Source: BCD1 sp965230565
GTDB lineage: Bacteria > Bacteroidota > Bacteroidia > Chitinophagales > Saprospiraceae
Assembly: GCA_965230565.1 (NCBI GenBank)
Contig: CBDDLH010000005.1
Span: forward strand, 186,001-250,000
Reading direction: 5' to 3'
Length of the DNA: 64,000 nucleotides
Shown here: positions 62,632 through 64,000 of the stretch, piece by piece
Layout: each line of letters opens with the position of its first letter
Numbering within the stretch: the first letter of the stretch is position 1
Notes under the pieces: model-generated
Told to the model about the DNA's origin: nothing
Seen by the model: only the letters and a program-made list of their open reading frames with translations
Databases searched by the model: none
Translations under genes and position numbers: made by a program

Positions 62632-63189
62632 TTAATTAGTTGTTAGATTCATTGGCGGACGAATCAGGGGCACTTCGCGTTTAAGGTTCTCAGGAAGAAT
62701 TACATATTGATAAATCTTCTTCTTTTCTTCTACCAGGCACTCGTAGTAATTGCCTTCAAACTCTGTAATGTAATATACATGATTATCCTGATAAAAGTTC
62801 TTAGAATAACGTTTATCACCATTGGTACTCACTCCATAGCGCCAGATTTCACCTGCCTTTAAATAAATCTTTTCCTTTTTGTATTGTTGCATGCAAGTGC
62901 CACAGATGTAATAACCATCCTTGGAGGCTTTCAAAGCATACTGCTCCGCATTAGCTAGGCCATCGAGTTCTTTCTCCATTTTCTGGAGGTGCGATTCAGA
63001 AAACTCATAGCCATCCTCCGTTTCGGTGACCCGTTCCTCGAAGGGTTTTCGGGCTTTGGTGATGGGATCTTTTCGATCGGAAAAGTAGACAGTTGCAAGA
63101 ACTATTACGACAACAATTAGGAGTATCCCTTTTAAGGTTTTGATAAAGGGAGTGTTGTGTCCACTATCGTGGATTCGATTGTGATTCAT
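62632..63189 (-). CDS. Unknown membrane-anchored protein
   Basis: 185 residues. One N-terminal transmembrane helix (residues about 20-42), a coiled segment (FSESHLQKMEKELDGL), then a beta-rich periplasmic domain with YYICGTCMQQY, a C-x-x-C pair, and GEIWRYGVSTNGDKRYSKNFY. Not recognised. First gene of the pair with the acidic protein at 62236. Confidence 0.68.
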   Translation of the reverse strand: MNHNRIHDSGHNTPFIKTLKGILLIVVVIVLATVYFSDRKDPITKARKPFEERVTETEDGYEFSESHLQKMEKELDGLANAEQYALKASKDGYYICGTCMQQYKKEKIYLKAGEIWRYGVSTNGDKRYSKNFYQDNHVYYITEFEGNYYECLVEEKKKIYQYVILPENLKREVPLIRPPMNLTTN

Positions 63190-63368
63190 ACCGTTTGGTT
63201 TTAAAAATGAATAAATAAGTAGCTGGTGATCTGTGGATCAGATCAGGGCTACATTTTTACGCATTGGGGTGCAAAGAGGAGAATGATGTTTGTTAGTAGG
63301 TTGAGTTAGTTTATTGGTTAGTTAGGTTGACTGAGTTGGTTGGGTTGATTAGGTGCATAGTTTACTCG
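63190..63368. repeat. G/T-rich tract
   Basis: Short intergenic stretch whose right half (about 63290-63360) repeats GGTTGAGTTAGTTTATTGG-like words, as at 31.7, 33.7, 34.4, 38.8 and 62.1 kb. Confidence 0.5.
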
Positions 63369-63662
63369 TTACTTGAGTTTTGGTTTTTGATGATTGATTT
63401 TGGTTTCCATTTGCTTTTTGATAAAAGCGAAGGTTTTATCATCATATTGATCCTTTTGAGTCAGCTCAATGAATCGCCAAATAATTTCCGCTTCACAGGC
63501 AAAAGGGTTTTCTTTTAGCACATCATATCTAATTTTCTCTACAACAAAGTTGTAACCATCCAGGAAAAACTGCGCTTTGCGTTCATCCGACAATTGACTA
63601 TACCACTGCGCATAATTCAAATCAGCCTGATTGCTTTGATTAATTAAATCAGAAAAATCCAT
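63369..63662 (-). CDS. Conserved hypothetical small protein
   Basis: 97 residues, helical, soluble: ANQADLNYAQWYSQLSDERKAQFFLDGYNF-like opening and ACEAEIIWRFIELTQKDQYDDKTFAFIKKQM. Not recognised. The Uma2-family nuclease gene ends 53 bp upstream in the same direction, which suggests a nuclease-partner pair but nothing in the sequence proves it. Confidence 0.62.
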   Translation of the reverse strand: MDFSDLINQSNQADLNYAQWYSQLSDERKAQFFLDGYNFVVEKIRYDVLKENPFACEAEIIWRFIELTQKDQYDDKTFAFIKKQMETKINHQKPKLK

Positions 63663-63714
63663 ATCGGGTTTTATTTAAGCGACTTGTCTAAAGATTCAAG
63701 TAATTACAATCCAG

Positions 63715-64000
63715 TTACCCCAGGATTTGTGCGACTTTGAGATTAGATATAAGATTGGTGTTGATGGTATCCTGAGGCTTGTAAATAATTTGTTGGGTAT
63801 AGCTTCCGTTTACAGGTTTGGAGTATATCTCGATGCAGGTTTCTTCGAGATTGACGATCCAGACTTCCGGGATATTAGCTTTGGCGTAAAGTGGAAGTTT
63901 AATTTGGCGATCTTTTTCAAGAGATGAATCAGAAACTTCAACGAGTAATAAAATTTCTTCTGCTTTAGGATGCCCTCCTTTGTAACCTTGATCTTTTAGT
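63715..64000 (-). CDS. Uma2-family PDDEXK nuclease, C-terminal part (runs off window)
   Basis: The frame ending at the TAA 63715-63717 reads GGHPKAEEILLLVEVSDSS, DRQIKLPLYAKANIPEVWIV and LEETCIEIYSKP. This is the second half of Uma2 (DUF820) proteins, with the E-V-S-D-x-S version of the catalytic E-x-[KS] motif. The N-terminal half with the first catalytic Asp is beyond base 64000. Confidence 0.85.
   Translation of the reverse strand, partial: LKDQGYKGGHPKAEEILLLVEVSDSSLEKDRQIKLPLYAKANIPEVWIVNLEETCIEIYSKPVNGSYTQQIIYKPQDTINTNLISNLKVAQILG

Overview
The window looks like chromosome from a member of the Bacteroidota, most likely a Saprospiraceae-type bacterium. The evidence is proteins with type IX secretion sorting tails, many short lipoproteins with Bacteroidota-style lipoboxes, TAnnTTTG-type promoter elements, DUF families typical of the phylum, and a Sec-exported (clade II type) nitrous oxide reductase. 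No rRNA, tRNA or CRISPR array was seen.

Layout. (1) 1-2.3 kb: the start of nosZ behind a FAS1 lipoprotein and a mono-heme cytochrome c lipoprotein, all on the minus strand. Two FNR/CRP-like dyads lie upstream, one placed about 41.5 bp before a predicted transcription start. (2) 2.5-20 kb: ordinary core-like genes. These include a VOC protein, a PaaY-type hexapeptide protein, an ECF sigma factor with a frameshifted partner and a Spy-like protein, a TPR protein, polyphosphate glucokinase, two cyclophilin lipoproteins, an SbsA-type Ig lipoprotein, a GNAT enzyme, FdhD, a PUR/DUF3276 protein, a pirin remnant, a YjdI-CDGSH fusion, a methyltransferase and an FMN reductase. Several strong hairpins and a repeated palindrome lie between them.

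(3) 20.1-31.7 kb is the most striking region. A XerC/D-type tyrosine recombinase without the IntI-specific insertion is followed, in the same orientation, by about eleven mobile units that have the architecture of integron cassettes. Each unit begins with a private 9-10 base word starting GTT. Its 3' end carries the reverse complement of the same word, followed by a foldable attC-like element (65-135 bp) ending in the next GTT. Cassette contents are small unknown proteins, DUF4386, DUF1428 and a DUF2004-like protein, a 3.4-kb multigene cassette (DUF6660, a broken TonB receptor, an ICMT-like methyltransferase), a cassette made of 110-bp tandem repeats, and one with no visible ORF.

(4) 31.9-38.7 kb: a frameshifted metallophosphoesterase, then a translesion pair of Y-family polymerase and DnaE2-type polymerase overlapping by 4 bp. 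(5) 39.3-62.2 kb: a copper/heavy-metal resistance island (CopB ATPase, Crp/Fnr regulator, HMA protein, multicopper oxidase, CusB-like adaptor, a CusA pump fused to a TolC-like outer-membrane factor, a porin-like protein, a tyrosinase-VWA fusion, an AraC regulator). It is bracketed by 361-bp direct repeats of about 95% identity, one of which is a 5'-truncated copy of a gene that is intact on the far side. (6) 62.2-64 kb: small unknown proteins and the end of a Uma2-family nuclease. G/T-rich degenerate repeats recur between genes from 31.7 kb onwards.

All functions are read from sequence motifs and recalled family knowledge; no database search was run.
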